Assembly (NCBI GenBank): GCA_040219275.1
Contig: JAVJSU010000042.1
Location: 62,001 to 126,000, forward strand
Source of the DNA: JAVJSU01 sp040219275
Lineage (GTDB): Bacteria > Chloroflexota > Anaerolineae > Aggregatilineales > Phototrophicaceae
Reading direction: 5' to 3'
DNA: 64,000 nt
The notes under the pieces: generated by a model
Told to the model about the DNA's origin: nothing
Databases searched by the model: none
What the model saw: only the letters and a program-made list of their open reading frames with translations
Made by a program: the position numbers and the translations under genes
Part shown: positions 18,067 to 27,115 of the stretch, piece after piece
Position numbering within the stretch: position 1 is the stretch's first letter
Layout of the letters: each line of letters begins with the position of its first letter

Positions 18067-19209
18067 ATGCCGGGTGAAGACGAGCGTTTTCACACTGACA
18101 TGCCCAACGAAGAACAACCCGCCGACGATGGACACCGCGAAACCTCCGCCTCGGTCATCTTCACGGAGATCATGCGTCGCGCCGCCGGACGACAACAACC
18201 CGAAGAAGAATTTGAGGACGAACCGGAAGCATTTACGCCTGAAGACGAGCCGGAAGATGCGCCCATCACCAACCGCACACCGGAAGAATTACGCCGTGAT
18301 GCCAAAATGCAGGCGCAAAAAGTCCGCCGTGTACAACGTCGCCGTCAACGCCGCCGTGATGCCACTGTTGGCGTATTTGGGGGCATTTTACGCACGCTCT
18401 TTGTCGTCGGGATTTCCGGTGTGTTGATGGCTACCATCCTCAGCTGGTGGACAGACCCCGAAGCCCTCAATCCGGACTTGCGGGTAAATCTGGGTGGTGC
18501 AGTTGCCTCAGATCAAAACGAACCTGCGCTAGTCGCCATGCCTACCGTGTATGCCACCCCCAATTATCTACGGCGTATTGGTATTGTTTCCGGGCATAGT
18601 GGAATCTTCATGAACGGAGACACACCCACCAATGACCCCGGCGCGGTCTGTGAAGACGCTAGCGGCAATGTCATCCTCACCGAGCAAGCGATTAATCTGA
18701 CGGTTGCGAATCAGGTGGTGAATGCCCTGCGTGGACGGGGTTACACGGTGGATCTGCTGGAAGAATTTGATGCCCGCTTAGACGGTTATGAAGCCTCCGC
18801 GCTCATTTCCATTCATTCTAATGATTGTTCGTATTATCCCAATGCGGACGGTTCGCAAACATCCGCCTTTCTCGTCTCTCAGGCGCAGGATCGTCCCGTA
18901 GGCGGGGAGGATACACGGCTTATGGAATGTCTGGCGGATGAATATCAAGCGGTAACCGCTCTGGAACGTCGCTTCTCCCTTACTCGTGACATGACCGATT
19001 ATCATATTTTCCGCGAAATTGATGTCCGAACACCGGGCGTGATTATTGAAATTGGCTTTATGTTGGGCGATCAGGACTTGCTGGTGAACCGTCCTGATGT
19101 GGTCGCGCAGGGAGTTATCAACGGGATTCTGTGCTTTATGGACGAAGACACGCCGAATATTGCGGCGGTCAGCGATGGCGAAATACCGGAGTCAACCGCC
19201 ACGCCATAG
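18067..19209 (+). CDS. Membrane-anchored N-acetylmuramoyl-L-alanine amidase
   Basis: A 380-residue protein with an acidic cytoplasmic tail, a basic R-rich stretch (~72-98), one membrane segment (~102-125), and an external amidase_3 domain (~170-360). The zinc-ligand pattern is present: His in VSGHSGIF, Glu in ILTEQAINL, His in ISIHSNDC, and the catalytic Glu in VIIEIGFM. The enzyme cleaves the amide bond between muramic acid and L-alanine in peptidoglycan. Starts after an AAGGA ribosome binding site. Unusual is the N-terminal anchoring with a long cytoplasmic tail in place of a cleaved signal. Confidence 0.85.
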   Translation: MPGEDERFHTDMPNEEQPADDGHRETSASVIFTEIMRRAAGRQQPEEEFEDEPEAFTPEDEPEDAPITNRTPEELRRDAKMQAQKVRRVQRRRQRRRDATVGVFGGILRTLFVVGISGVLMATILSWWTDPEALNPDLRVNLGGAVASDQNEPALVAMPTVYATPNYLRRIGIVSGHSGIFMNGDTPTNDPGAVCEDASGNVILTEQAINLTVANQVVNALRGRGYTVDLLEEFDARLDGYEASALISIHSNDCSYYPNADGSQTSAFLVSQAQDRPVGGEDTRLMECLADEYQAVTALERRFSLTRDMTDYHIFREIDVRTPGVIIEIGFMLGDQDLLVNRPDVVAQGVINGILCFMDEDTPNIAAVSDGEIPESTATP

Positions 19210-19238
19210 CTGGATGGTCTTTTGGACGATTTTTCCCA

Positions 19239-19286
19239 CTGATTTACTGACAACTGACAACTGATTACTGACAACTGACAACTACT
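19239..19286. repeat. Short-period CTGACAACTGA tandem repeat (family D)
   Basis: Four-fold repetition of ACTGACAACTGA-like heptamers directly before LysE. Similar degenerate heptamer tracts recur at 17881-17915, 24008-24060, 26432-26459, 27076-27112, 37571-37628, 52767-52803, 59979-60058 and 60592-60685. Confidence 0.7.
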
Positions 19287-19287
19287 C

Positions 19288-19929
19288 ATGCTCTCACTCA
19301 TCTCTCAAGGATTGGGCTTCGGCTTCATCGCTGGAACGTCGCCCGGTCCCATGCAAAGTTACCTCATCAGCACCACGCTCACCAATGGCTGGAGACGGGG
19401 TATTCTGGTCGTGCTGTCACCGTTAATTACGGACATCCCCATCATTCTGGTGATGACCTTCTGGCTCCAAAATTTACCGGCTGATGTGCTCCGCGTGATT
19501 CAATTCGCCGGAGGATGCTTCGTGATGTGGTTGGCATGGGGCATGTTGCGCCAATGGAGAGCCGGAACGCTGGTCATCCGCGCCGATGTAAACGTGCCGA
19601 TCATCGAAACCGAACAGCACGCCGGAAGACGCACCCTGCAACAGGCGGTCATGATGAATTTCCTCAGTCCTGGCCCGTATATCTTCTGGGGATCAATCAC
19701 CGGACCGTTGCTGATCGAAGGGCTTGAAAACTCCGTCTGGCACGCGCTCGGATTTTTGCTGGCGTTTTACGGGATGTTCCTGTGCATCATGACGGGTATG
19801 GTCTTCATCTTTGACCGTCTGCGCCGTGTCGATCAACGCATCACCAATGCAATCTTGCTCGTCGCGCTGTTTGTGCTGGCAGGTCTTGGCATTTCGCTGA
19901 TTTATGGCAGTCTGTTTCCATCAATCTGA
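19288..19929 (+). CDS. LysE-family amino-acid exporter
   Basis: A 213-residue protein with six hydrophobic segments and the LysE/RhtB family start GFIAGTSPGPMQSYL. The conserved central motif NFLSPGPYIFWG is present at ~125-136. LysE proteins export basic amino acids or homoserine/threonine; the substrate is not evident. The repeat tract lies immediately upstream of the ATG, with no strong ribosome binding site in it. Confidence 0.88.
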   Translation: MLSLISQGLGFGFIAGTSPGPMQSYLISTTLTNGWRRGILVVLSPLITDIPIILVMTFWLQNLPADVLRVIQFAGGCFVMWLAWGMLRQWRAGTLVIRADVNVPIIETEQHAGRRTLQQAVMMNFLSPGPYIFWGSITGPLLIEGLENSVWHALGFLLAFYGMFLCIMTGMVFIFDRLRRVDQRITNAILLVALFVLAGLGISLIYGSLFPSI

Positions 19930-20049
19930 CTTTGTCGTGACGATGCGCCCCGAATTTACACATTTCGCTACGCGCTTACCTGCTATCGCTAAAAACTCCG
20001 CTATAATAAAAGGTAACAGGCTATACACGTAAAAAGAAAAACAGAACTC

Positions 20050-20907
20050 ATGGCGGACATCACACGGATAGAACGCATTCTCATCAAATTGGCAGAGCGC
20101 CTGTCGCCCAATCTCGCAAAGTGGGCAAAGGAGCAACAGCTAAAGAATACGACCCATTGGGAGCGTATGCTGGCGCGTAAATTCGCTGATAGCTATAGCA
20201 CGGTGGTGATCCTTGCCGATGAATTCACGCCGGAGATGCGCCTCACCGAAACGACCCTCATTACCAATTGGGTGAAGGGCTATCAGCAATTCCATCGTTT
20301 GATCGCCCGTACGATGTTCCCGTCGCTGAACCATTTTAAGGCGCAATATGCCGATGACAAAATGCCGCCCGTGATCGTCCTGACCATCGAACCGTCGCCG
20401 ATTGCCAATATTTTCGCGGGCTATGTGCAACCGTATCTCGCCGTGCGCCAGAGCCAGTCGGATCGCTGGTCTGAGTTGGAATTGCGTGGGCTGATGGATA
20501 TGATTCTGGATGAATTACAGGCGCGGGAATTTCCGCCCGCCGTGCAGGATGAAATGCGCCGGAGCGGGGTGGCTTTGCTTGCGGGGATGCTCCAGAGCAA
20601 GGTGCGCCATCTGTCACTCACGGATTTTGACGGTCAGGTGTTATCAAAAATCCAATTGCCGGAGAGCAAACCTGCCACGCCACGTCCGCAAAATTTGCCG
20701 GGTGAGAAAGCGCCCATCCCGCCGAATTCCGCGCTTGACCCGAACGCGACAGTGGATTACGCCTTGCCGGACATTCCCGATACCGATTCTGACTCGCGGT
20801 TTACCAAAACGCGTGATATGTTCCGTGTGGATGTGCCGTTGCCCCGTACCGGACCGCTCAGTCCACCCCTCCCGCGCATCAAAAACGACGACGAGGATAA
20901 GAAGTAG
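20050..20907 (+). CDS. Hypothetical protein (285 aa)
   Basis: A soluble protein with no membrane segment. The N-terminal ~190 residues look helical; the last ~85 are low-complexity and proline-rich (PLPRTGPLSPPLPR) and end in an acidic tail. I recognise no family. It ends one base before the convergent paralogue cluster. Base composition and length argue for a real gene. Confidence 0.65.
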   Translation: MADITRIERILIKLAERLSPNLAKWAKEQQLKNTTHWERMLARKFADSYSTVVILADEFTPEMRLTETTLITNWVKGYQQFHRLIARTMFPSLNHFKAQYADDKMPPVIVLTIEPSPIANIFAGYVQPYLAVRQSQSDRWSELELRGLMDMILDELQAREFPPAVQDEMRRSGVALLAGMLQSKVRHLSLTDFDGQVLSKIQLPESKPATPRPQNLPGEKAPIPPNSALDPNATVDYALPDIPDTDSDSRFTKTRDMFRVDVPLPRTGPLSPPLPRIKNDDEDKK

Positions 20908-20908
20908 G

Positions 20909-21307
20909 CTAAATATCGCCTCTATAGAAATGATCTATCTCACGTAATGCTTCTGCGATGATTTGTAAATGAGGCAGAGCTTCGTGGATTTTAGCGTTTA
21001 TGTCGAGCGATAATTCACACTCGAACCCAGCTTCACTGGCGCGTGGAAAGAATTGCAGGGTCCCGTGTACATGAGTAAGTGGCGAACGTAAGTCAAACAA
21101 AATTGCCTGCCAGTGTTTGTTCAACGCTTCCACATTGAGATCTTCAATCTGGAGCTTTACTCTATCCCAAGACTTTAACATGCTATCCCATAACGGTTTG
21201 AAATTCTCCGGCAATTCACCCACTTCAATCGTACTCAGTTGCGTGTCAATCTCATGCACCTTCGCCTTAATTTCAGCAACAATCTGGGCGATGGAGTTTT
21301 CGGTCAT
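20909..21307 (-). CDS. H-box-like small paralogue 1
   Basis: A 132-residue protein starting at the ATG at 21307 with GGAG upstream. Residues 1-35 (SIAQIVAEIKAKVHEIDTQL...EVGELPEN) are highly similar to the starts of the two next genes. Residues 66-85 contain QAILFDLRSPLTHVHGTLQF, closely like a histidine-kinase H-box (H-D-L-R-S-P-L-T) except that the phospho-accepting His is Phe71. The rest is helical and there is no ATPase domain. A dimerisation/histidine-phosphotransfer-like helical bundle is inferred. The last gene of a three-gene tandem array. Confidence 0.7.
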   Translation of the reverse strand: MTENSIAQIVAEIKAKVHEIDTQLSTIEVGELPENFKPLWDSMLKSWDRVKLQIEDLNVEALNKHWQAILFDLRSPLTHVHGTLQFFPRASEAGFECELSLDINAKIHEALPHLQIIAEALREIDHFYRGDI

Positions 21308-21332
21308 GATGCGCTCCGGCTTCAAACGATTT

Positions 21333-21728
21333 TCATTCTGTGGCGATGATAAGATTACCCAAATCATAGTAGCTCTCGCGCAGACGGTTTACATCAGCCA
21401 GAATAGCGTGTAATTCAGCAGGCATCTCACCGGAGAGTTCTGCGTAATCAATATCCAATATATCCAAACTATAAAGTATGGGAGCCGTCGCAGAATGCAA
21501 ATCGAAGATGGCAACTCTTGCATCCCATTGTGTTTTGAAGTCTTGGGGAAAATTGTCTGCAAATGTGCGTAAGCGTGCCACTGATTCAAGGGCAATCTGC
21601 CAGATATCAAGCGCAGTTTCCGGCAACTCACCCACCTCAATCGCGTTCAATCGCACGTCAATATCGTGAACCTTCGCCTTGATCCCGGCGACGATCTGCG
21701 CGATGGATTTTTCCGGTTCGTCAGACAT
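21333..21728 (-). CDS. H-box-like small paralogue 2
   Basis: A 131-residue paralogue of its neighbours (SIAQIVAGIKAKVHDIDVRL near the N-terminus, and EVGELPE). The region aligned with the H-box reads FDLHSATAPIL (Phe75), with the motif partly eroded. It is separated from paralogue 3 by 11 bp and from paralogue 1 by 25 bp. No clear ribosome binding site precedes the ATG, so translation may depend on the upstream gene. Confidence 0.7.
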   Translation of the reverse strand: MSDEPEKSIAQIVAGIKAKVHDIDVRLNAIEVGELPETALDIWQIALESVARLRTFADNFPQDFKTQWDARVAIFDLHSATAPILYSLDILDIDYAELSGEMPAELHAILADVNRLRESYYDLGNLIIATE

Positions 21729-21739
21729 CAGGCGTTTAA

Positions 21740-22126
21740 CTATCCCTGATACAGATCATGGAGTTCATCCAACAGTGTGTTGATCTGTCCGGCGACCTGA
21801 TGCGTCGATTGAATATTCTGGCGAACGGATGATGACAACTCCTCAGAAAATTCTTCGTCATCAAGCAGGACGGATAGCGCACTGAAGGTCGTCCATGCGG
21901 GTCGGCGGGCATCGTGGATGAGCACAGCTACCGCTTGATCGATAGCAACACTGTCGAGCGGGTCACTGACGGATCGTAAGATCGCCATTTCGTCATGGGC
22001 GATTTTCCAGACGGTATCCAGCATGTCGGATACGTTGCCGACATGAATAGCGCGGAGTTGTGCATCCAATTCGGGAACTTTCGCTTTGATCTGCGCGATG
22101 ATCTGCGTGACGGATTGTGTGGGCAT
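21740..22126 (-). CDS. H-box-like small paralogue 3 (retains the histidine)
   Basis: A 128-residue paralogue with N-terminus VTQIIAQIKAKVPELDAQL. The motif is IHDARRPAWTTFSAL, with His71 in the position of the phospho-accepting histidine and the D-x-R-x-P spacing kept. An AAGGAGATC ribosome binding site precedes it, making it the likely first gene of the array. It lies 174 bp downstream of the HerA gene on the same strand. Confidence 0.7.
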   Translation of the reverse strand: MPTQSVTQIIAQIKAKVPELDAQLRAIHVGNVSDMLDTVWKIAHDEMAILRSVSDPLDSVAIDQAVAVLIHDARRPAWTTFSALSVLLDDEEFSEELSSSVRQNIQSTHQVAGQINTLLDELHDLYQG

Positions 22127-22299
22127 GTTGATCTCCTTCCAACACCGAAGGCTATTCCTCCGGCGATGTCAATTAGTCTTACCGGTGTTCCTTAAGGAAA
22201 TAGAGACTGTATAGAGGCACAAACGATGCGCCCAAATAAATCATATACCGGATTTATGTTTATTTTGCGTAAGATGGCTGTCGTTGTTTCTCAGCGCAC

Positions 22300-23994
22300 C
22301 TATACGCGCCGTTTACCGCCCCCACTGCCGAGCGATTTCCGCGTGCTGGCGGTATCTTCCGTGCCATTGGTCATCGCGGAGTAGAAGGCTTCGTCATACA
22401 TACGCGTGCGGACGACGACGGGCATCGGCACGGCATGACCCATGATGATCGCCTGCTGTTTGCTATCCAGCCGCGCCAGCACTTCCCGCAAGCCACCCGC
22501 GCCACTGATTCCGGTCAGCACGGCGTTGATGTCGCGCTCGTTATCCAGCAAAGCCGTGACGCGCGTGCCGATCTGACTCATCACTTCTTCGTCGATGCCG
22601 CTCGGACGCTGATCGACGACCAGCAGAGTCACCTTGTATTTACGCAACTCACGGGCGATGATGCCGAAAATCGTCTGACGGGCGATGAGCGGATCAAGGA
22701 ATTTGTGTGCTTCTTCGATAGTGATGAGCAATTGGGGCGGTTCCAGTGACGGATCACCGAGCGCCTTCTCGACCCGTTCCACATATTGCTCGTGGATTCG
22801 GCGCGTCAGATAATTGGCGACCAGAATATAGGCTTCCAGCGAATTGCCATAACGCCCGAATTCCAGCACGACACTTTTCTGCTGATCGACCAGCAAATTG
22901 ATGATGCGCTCCACGCTGTCTCCCGGTGCTTCCGGCGTGAGGAATCCCCAGCGTTCAAAGCGTTCCAGACGGCGTTGCAGGGCGCTCAATGTGCCGGACA
23001 TGAGCGGTGTTTCCTGCGTGAGTTCGTCGAAATCCTCCACATCCCCTTTGAGCAGACGGGCGATCCAATGTTCACCCCAGCGTTTGCGTAAGGTGAACGC
23101 CGCGTCGATCATCGCATCGGAGAGATTCATCGTGCCTTTCAGCATGGCGATGTCTTCCGGCTCGATTTCCGTGTAGCCGAGCTTGACCTCAAAATCATAT
23201 TTGGCGTTGCGTCGGCGGGTGGATTCTGCATCCATCGTCAAAATCGTCACTTTAGAGCCGAAAAGTTGCTTCAAGCCCTTCGCCTTGGGTCCGCGCTCAT
23301 CGGTGACTTCCCAGCCGTAATCGTTGTGCATATCGAAGATCAGATTGACCGCCTGCCCGCGCTGAATCACACCGGAGAGGATGACCCGCGTAAGGAAGCT
23401 CTTGCCCGTGCCGGATTTCCCGAACACGCCGATGGAGCGTTCCACCAGTCGCTTAAGGTCAAGGTTGATCTGTGTGTTTTCCAGTTCAAGCGGCACCCCG
23501 ACGTTAAAGTGAGTCGCGTCCTCATGCCCGAAGACATCATTCACGTCTTCCTCGGTGGCGTTATAGACCCGCGTAAAATGCCCCGGAATCGTCTTGATCG
23601 GTTTGGGCGAGCCATCATCGGCAATCGACAACATCGGCGAGACGTGAATCGTGCCATATGCCGCCGTGCCGCTATACACATCGCGCATGAACGGGTCGGC
23701 AATGTCGGGTGGGTTGTTCTCGATGGACGGGTTGGTGTTGTTGAGCGTGATGTCCGTCAGCATACAGAAGAAGCGTTTGCCGGTCTGCCCGTGTACCACC
23801 ACGTAGCGCCCCACCGCCAGATTTTCGATGGATTGCGCCGCATCGAGCTTGACCATAAGCCCTTTACTGAGCGATCCGCCGACCACCACGCCGAGCCGCA
23901 TCCCCGTTTGGAGCAGTCCGTTGGCGCTGTGGAGGGTCGCCGCATTTTCGCCCCGCGGGAACCATTCGTCTAAATTTTCGCCGTCCATAGTCAT
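22300..23994 (-). CDS. HerA-family ATPase (DUF87)
   Basis: A 564-residue P-loop ATPase of the HerA/FtsK branch. The N-terminal ~180 residues fit a HAS-barrel, followed by Walker A GVFGKSGTGKSF (~190), a conserved FDMHNDYG, and Walker B LLITIEEAHKFL, then a sensor segment LLVVDQRPSGIDEEVMSQ and a C-terminal basic tail. HerA proteins are hexameric DNA translocases that in archaea resect DNA ends with NurA, and in bacteria are often partners of nucleases or Sir2/TIR defence effectors. No NurA-like gene is beside it. A CAGGAAATTCCT element precedes the ATG. Confidence 0.9.
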   Translation of the reverse strand: MTMDGENLDEWFPRGENAATLHSANGLLQTGMRLGVVVGGSLSKGLMVKLDAAQSIENLAVGRYVVVHGQTGKRFFCMLTDITLNNTNPSIENNPPDIADPFMRDVYSGTAAYGTIHVSPMLSIADDGSPKPIKTIPGHFTRVYNATEEDVNDVFGHEDATHFNVGVPLELENTQINLDLKRLVERSIGVFGKSGTGKSFLTRVILSGVIQRGQAVNLIFDMHNDYGWEVTDERGPKAKGLKQLFGSKVTILTMDAESTRRRNAKYDFEVKLGYTEIEPEDIAMLKGTMNLSDAMIDAAFTLRKRWGEHWIARLLKGDVEDFDELTQETPLMSGTLSALQRRLERFERWGFLTPEAPGDSVERIINLLVDQQKSVVLEFGRYGNSLEAYILVANYLTRRIHEQYVERVEKALGDPSLEPPQLLITIEEAHKFLDPLIARQTIFGIIARELRKYKVTLLVVDQRPSGIDEEVMSQIGTRVTALLDNERDINAVLTGISGAGGLREVLARLDSKQQAIIMGHAVPMPVVVRTRMYDEAFYSAMTNGTEDTASTRKSLGSGGGKRRV

Positions 23995-24000
23995 AGGAAT

Positions 24001-24326
24001 TTCCTGGTTTGTTAGTTATCAGTTATCAGTTTTCGGTTCTCAATAAACAGTTGTCAGAACCTGTGTTCCGAAAACCGTGAATTTGGTAATTAGTTCGAGT
24101 TGATCGTATGTATACATTCCCTACAAGACGGTGTTTAATCCCCCCTCTAAATCTCCCCCGCTTCGCAAGGGGAGACTTACCCCCTCTTTGCGAAGCGGGG
24201 AGGGGGCTGGGGGAGGGGATTTTGTCACCATACTATCTTATTAAAGAGCATTATGTTTTGCATTTTAGCAGTCGATTTTAACATTCCACCACTTTCTCTG
24301 CGTCTCTGCGTTGAATCTTTTCTCGC
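24001..24326. repeat. Intergenic region with family D heptamers and family A copy 2
   Basis: This 326-bp gap between HerA and the TIR gene contains no coding signal. 24008-24060 holds GTTATCAGTTATCAGTTTTCG-like short repeats (family D), and 24136-24222 is a long copy of family A in reverse orientation with its own internal inverted repeat (CTTCGCAAGGGGAGACTTA / TTTGCGAAGCGGGG). The remainder is AT-rich and holds no gene or terminator that I can identify. Confidence 0.7.
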
Positions 24327-25142
24327 CTACAACGTCGAATACCCCAACGTGTTCAACAATTTACGGATGGCAGAGTCGTAATGTTCGGCGCTCTCAGAGT
24401 CAATCATAATCAGTTGGCGTTTATTGAGTTCGGCGATGATCTTCTGCTGGCGTGCATCGGGATTGGTGATGTGCTCGAAGCGAAACCCCGGATGCAAAAT
24501 CGTCACGATCCGGCAATTCGCGTCTAATGCCCATTGGATTTCATCCATCACGTTAGGAGAAACTAGGGTCTCTGTGCCGATCAAACTGATGAAATAATCG
24601 GCGCTACGGACTTTTTCACGCAGTTCATTTTCCCATTCGTTGCCGACAGGGATGTCTTTATCAACGAAGGCATCCATATCACTATCGGCGATTTTGAGGC
24701 GTGCCTCCACCAATAACGCCAGCGCACTGCTTTGCATACGGCGATACGACACGAATACATCCAATGGCGCAACCGGTTTTTCCAGCAGAGCGAAGGCTTT
24801 TCCCGTCAGCAGATAATCGTGCATGGTGAAGGGCTGTTCGCGCTCGTGCGTCAGATAGCCGAAGGAGATCAACATGGCGAAGGTATTGACTCTGCTAAAT
24901 GGCGGTACTTCGTTGCTCGCTTCAATTTGCCATTTGCGATAGAAGACGGCGCGGGGTGAATCAAGCGTTTCATAGCCAGCAGTATGATCCTTAAACCAGT
25001 CGTCGCTTGGATTTCTACCGCCACGTAAGCCAATGCTGGCGCTCCACTCGCCGATGACCGCGCCATACGCCAGATCGCGGGCAAAATCATGGATGCGTTG
25101 AATAGGATCGGTGGGGGCGGGTTGTTCAAATGGACTGTCCAT
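24327..25142 (-). CDS. TIR-domain protein with a possible N-terminal winged helix
   Basis: A 271-residue soluble protein. Residues ~128-265 form a TIR domain (LDVFVSYRRMQSSALALLVE, DAFVDKDIPVGNEWENELREKV, ADYFISLIG) and Glu201 in SPNVMDEIQWALD aligns with the catalytic glutamate of NAD-hydrolysing TIRs. Residues ~85-122 (FAMLISFGYLTHE, MHDYLLTGKAFALLE) look like a winged helix, as found in effector-adapter regions of prokaryotic TIR proteins. It is preceded by AAAGGAAAA. A role in signalling or antiphage defence is inferred from family knowledge. Confidence 0.82.
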   Translation of the reverse strand: MDSPFEQPAPTDPIQRIHDFARDLAYGAVIGEWSASIGLRGGRNPSDDWFKDHTAGYETLDSPRAVFYRKWQIEASNEVPPFSRVNTFAMLISFGYLTHEREQPFTMHDYLLTGKAFALLEKPVAPLDVFVSYRRMQSSALALLVEARLKIADSDMDAFVDKDIPVGNEWENELREKVRSADYFISLIGTETLVSPNVMDEIQWALDANCRIVTILHPGFRFEHITNPDARQQKIIAELNKRQLIMIDSESAEHYDSAIRKLLNTLGYSTL

Positions 25143-25291
25143 GTGCGTGTTTTCCTTTGCGTGTCGGGTCTTTCCGCGTAAAATCTATGCACAAACGTTC
25201 TGCTATTATACACCAGAATCAACAGACACGGTGATGCGACTCGCCAAAATTTGCATTGCCGTAAGATGGCTTTCGGCGGTACACTTCCCCT

Positions 25292-26380
25292 ATGTATACA
25301 AACTTCTCCCGTTTATTCCCAACTGCGCCTCCACCGCATAGCCCTGCGCGAATCGTGCTTATCCGTCCGTGTTGTATCGGCGATGTGGTGCTGGCGACGG
25401 CGGCTTTTTCTGCCTTGCGCCGTGCCTATCCGAACGCACACATCACATGGGCGGTGGGTGGATGGTCGCGTCAGGTGGTTGATTTGCTGGATGGCGTGGA
25501 TGCGATTCTCGATACCGGAAAGCGTGATTTGCCGGTGCGCTCTGCCGGTGGATTTATGCGCTTTGTGCGCGATCTCCGTGCCGGAAATTTTGATCTGGCT
25601 GTGTCGCTGGTGCGTTCACCCTTGATGAGCGCCGCTGTGTGGATGTCCGGCATTCCGCATCGCGTCGGCATTGATAGCAACGGGCGCGGATTTGGTTATA
25701 CCGTGCGCGTGCCCGTCAATCCGGCGGAAGCGCGTCATGAAGCGGCGATTTATCTGGATGTGGTGCGGGCGCTGGGCATCTCCACCGATGATTGTTATGC
25801 CAATGTGCCTGTGCGCGAGGCAGACCGTCAACGGGTGCGCGGATTGCTCACAAATCAGGGTGTGCGCGGTGATTATCTCGTCATCCACCCGGCTGGTGGC
25901 AATAATCCGGGCATGACGATGGACAGCAAACGCTATCCGCCCCAAAATTTCGCGCTCCTTGCGGATACTTTAGCGGAGAAATTAAACGCGCAGGTGATTC
26001 TGATTGGCGGTCCGGCGGACGCGGGCATCATCAACGCGGTGGGGTCGCAGATGAAAACCCGTCCGCAGATTTTTGCCGGTCAGTTGACCTTCGGTGAGAT
26101 CGTCGCGCTGGCACTTGATGCGCGGGTGTATATCGGCAACGACACCGGACTCACGCATCTCGCGGCGGCGGGTGGGGCGAAAACGGCGATGATCCTCGGT
26201 CCGAGTGACCCTAAACGCTACGCACCCTATACACCGGATTCGCTGGCGTTGTGGCAACCCGTCGAACTCCGTGCAGGTGGTGTCTCCGCTGGAAAATCCG
26301 CGCAATGGGATTGGGCGCGGGACGGCATAAGCGTGGAAGATGCGACGGCGCAACTGCTTGCGTTTCTGGGCGAAAATTGA
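25292..26380 (+). CDS. Glycosyltransferase family 9 (heptosyltransferase-like)
   Basis: A 362-residue GT-B fold enzyme. The N-terminal domain opens with IVLIRPCCIGDVVLATAAFSALRRAYP, the GT9 acceptor-side signature; the C-terminal domain has LVIHPAGGNNPGMTMDSKRYP, VILIGGPAD and the ARVYIGNDTGLTHLAAAGG segment that binds the nucleotide sugar. GT9 enzymes in lipopolysaccharide bacteria add heptose; in a Chloroflexota-like cell the acceptor is probably another surface glycan. Divergent from the TIR gene. Confidence 0.9.
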   Translation: MYTNFSRLFPTAPPPHSPARIVLIRPCCIGDVVLATAAFSALRRAYPNAHITWAVGGWSRQVVDLLDGVDAILDTGKRDLPVRSAGGFMRFVRDLRAGNFDLAVSLVRSPLMSAAVWMSGIPHRVGIDSNGRGFGYTVRVPVNPAEARHEAAIYLDVVRALGISTDDCYANVPVREADRQRVRGLLTNQGVRGDYLVIHPAGGNNPGMTMDSKRYPPQNFALLADTLAEKLNAQVILIGGPADAGIINAVGSQMKTRPQIFAGQLTFGEIVALALDARVYIGNDTGLTHLAAAGGAKTAMILGPSDPKRYAPYTPDSLALWQPVELRAGGVSAGKSAQWDWARDGISVEDATAQLLAFLGEN

Positions 26381-26462
26381 GCGGTGTATGTTCAAACTGT
26401 TCAAAGTTTTATACACTCGTAGAACATTTCTGAAAACTAACGACTGAAAATTGATAACGATT

Positions 26463-26762
26463 ATGACGAATATCATCCGCTGTGTATCCTGCGAGGGGTA
26501 TGGCTGGTTTGAAGACGACTTTACCGGAGACACCGTCGATTGCGATTGGTGCAACGGCACGGGCTATGTGTACCGTGACGAAAACGGGGTTGACCACAAA
26601 ATTCCAGAAGCCGATTATGGCAAAGTCTCCGCCATTCTGGAAAATCTGGAAGAGAGGCGGATGCGCGATCTCGGCTACACGGGGACGGCATTGCATCCTG
26701 ACGAGCAACCCATCCGCAAAGGCGACATCCCGAATCCGTTTGATGAAGATACGAAGCAATGA
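26463..26762 (+). CDS. Small DnaJ-type zinc-finger protein
   Basis: A 99-residue protein with two C-x2-C-x-G-x-G units: CVSCEGYGWFEDDFTG and CDWCNGTGYV (residues ~6-36), the arrangement of one DnaJ-like zinc centre (CxxCxGxG repeats). The C-terminal part is acidic and unstructured. Start chosen at the ATG 26463; a TTG at 26451 is in frame but less likely. Such small proteins may bind a partner chaperone or RNA; no function is known. Confidence 0.65.
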   Translation: MTNIIRCVSCEGYGWFEDDFTGDTVDCDWCNGTGYVYRDENGVDHKIPEADYGKVSAILENLEERRMRDLGYTGTALHPDEQPIRKGDIPNPFDEDTKQ

Positions 26763-27115
26763 GCGATGAGGGAAAAGCGTAACACAAAGTCGCAAAGACA
26801 CGAAGGCGCAAAGAAAGACTTATACGTCCTTCTCTGTATCCTCTGTCTCTCTCTGGTTCAATCTTTTTCTAAAACTAAAAAGTGCTCTGTTGCAAGGTTA
26901 TAAAACTGGCTTAACGAAACCTCATTGGGCTAAAACCCTAATGCTAAGATGATTTTCAAAACCCCACTGAAGTGGGCTATTTTCACAAATATGCGGGAAG
27001 AATAGCCTGCTTCAGCAGGGTTTTACACTAGCGTAGCCAATGGGTTTCAGCAATTGGCGGCACAACTTTGCAACTAAAAACTGTCTACTGTAAACTAAAA
27101 AACTGGTAACTCTCT
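26763..27115. repeat. Intergenic region holding repeat C copy 1
   Basis: No coding signal. 26889-27074 is a ~185-bp element with hairpin arms GGGTTTT/AAAACCC-type, including CCCACTGAAGTGGG and CCTGCTTCAGCAGG palindromes and ends TTGCAAGG ... CTTTGCAAC. A second copy, sharing long identical blocks, lies at 57266-57446. The rest of the gap is AT-rich; 27076-27112 is a heptamer-like AACTGTCTACTGTAAAC tract. Confidence 0.75.

Noticed and set aside
19239..19286. Possible CRISPR array
   Set aside because: The unit is ~7-12 bp with no spacers of regular length; it is a tandem short repeat.
23266..23973. Plus-strand frame of 235 aa over the HerA gene
   Set aside because: Antisense shadow of HerA; His/Arg-rich composition without a recognisable domain.
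22300..25142. HerA and the TIR gene as a TIR-HerA defence operon
   Set aside because: They share strand, but a 332-bp repeat-rich gap separates them and the TIR gene has its own ribosome binding site; a single operon is not supported.
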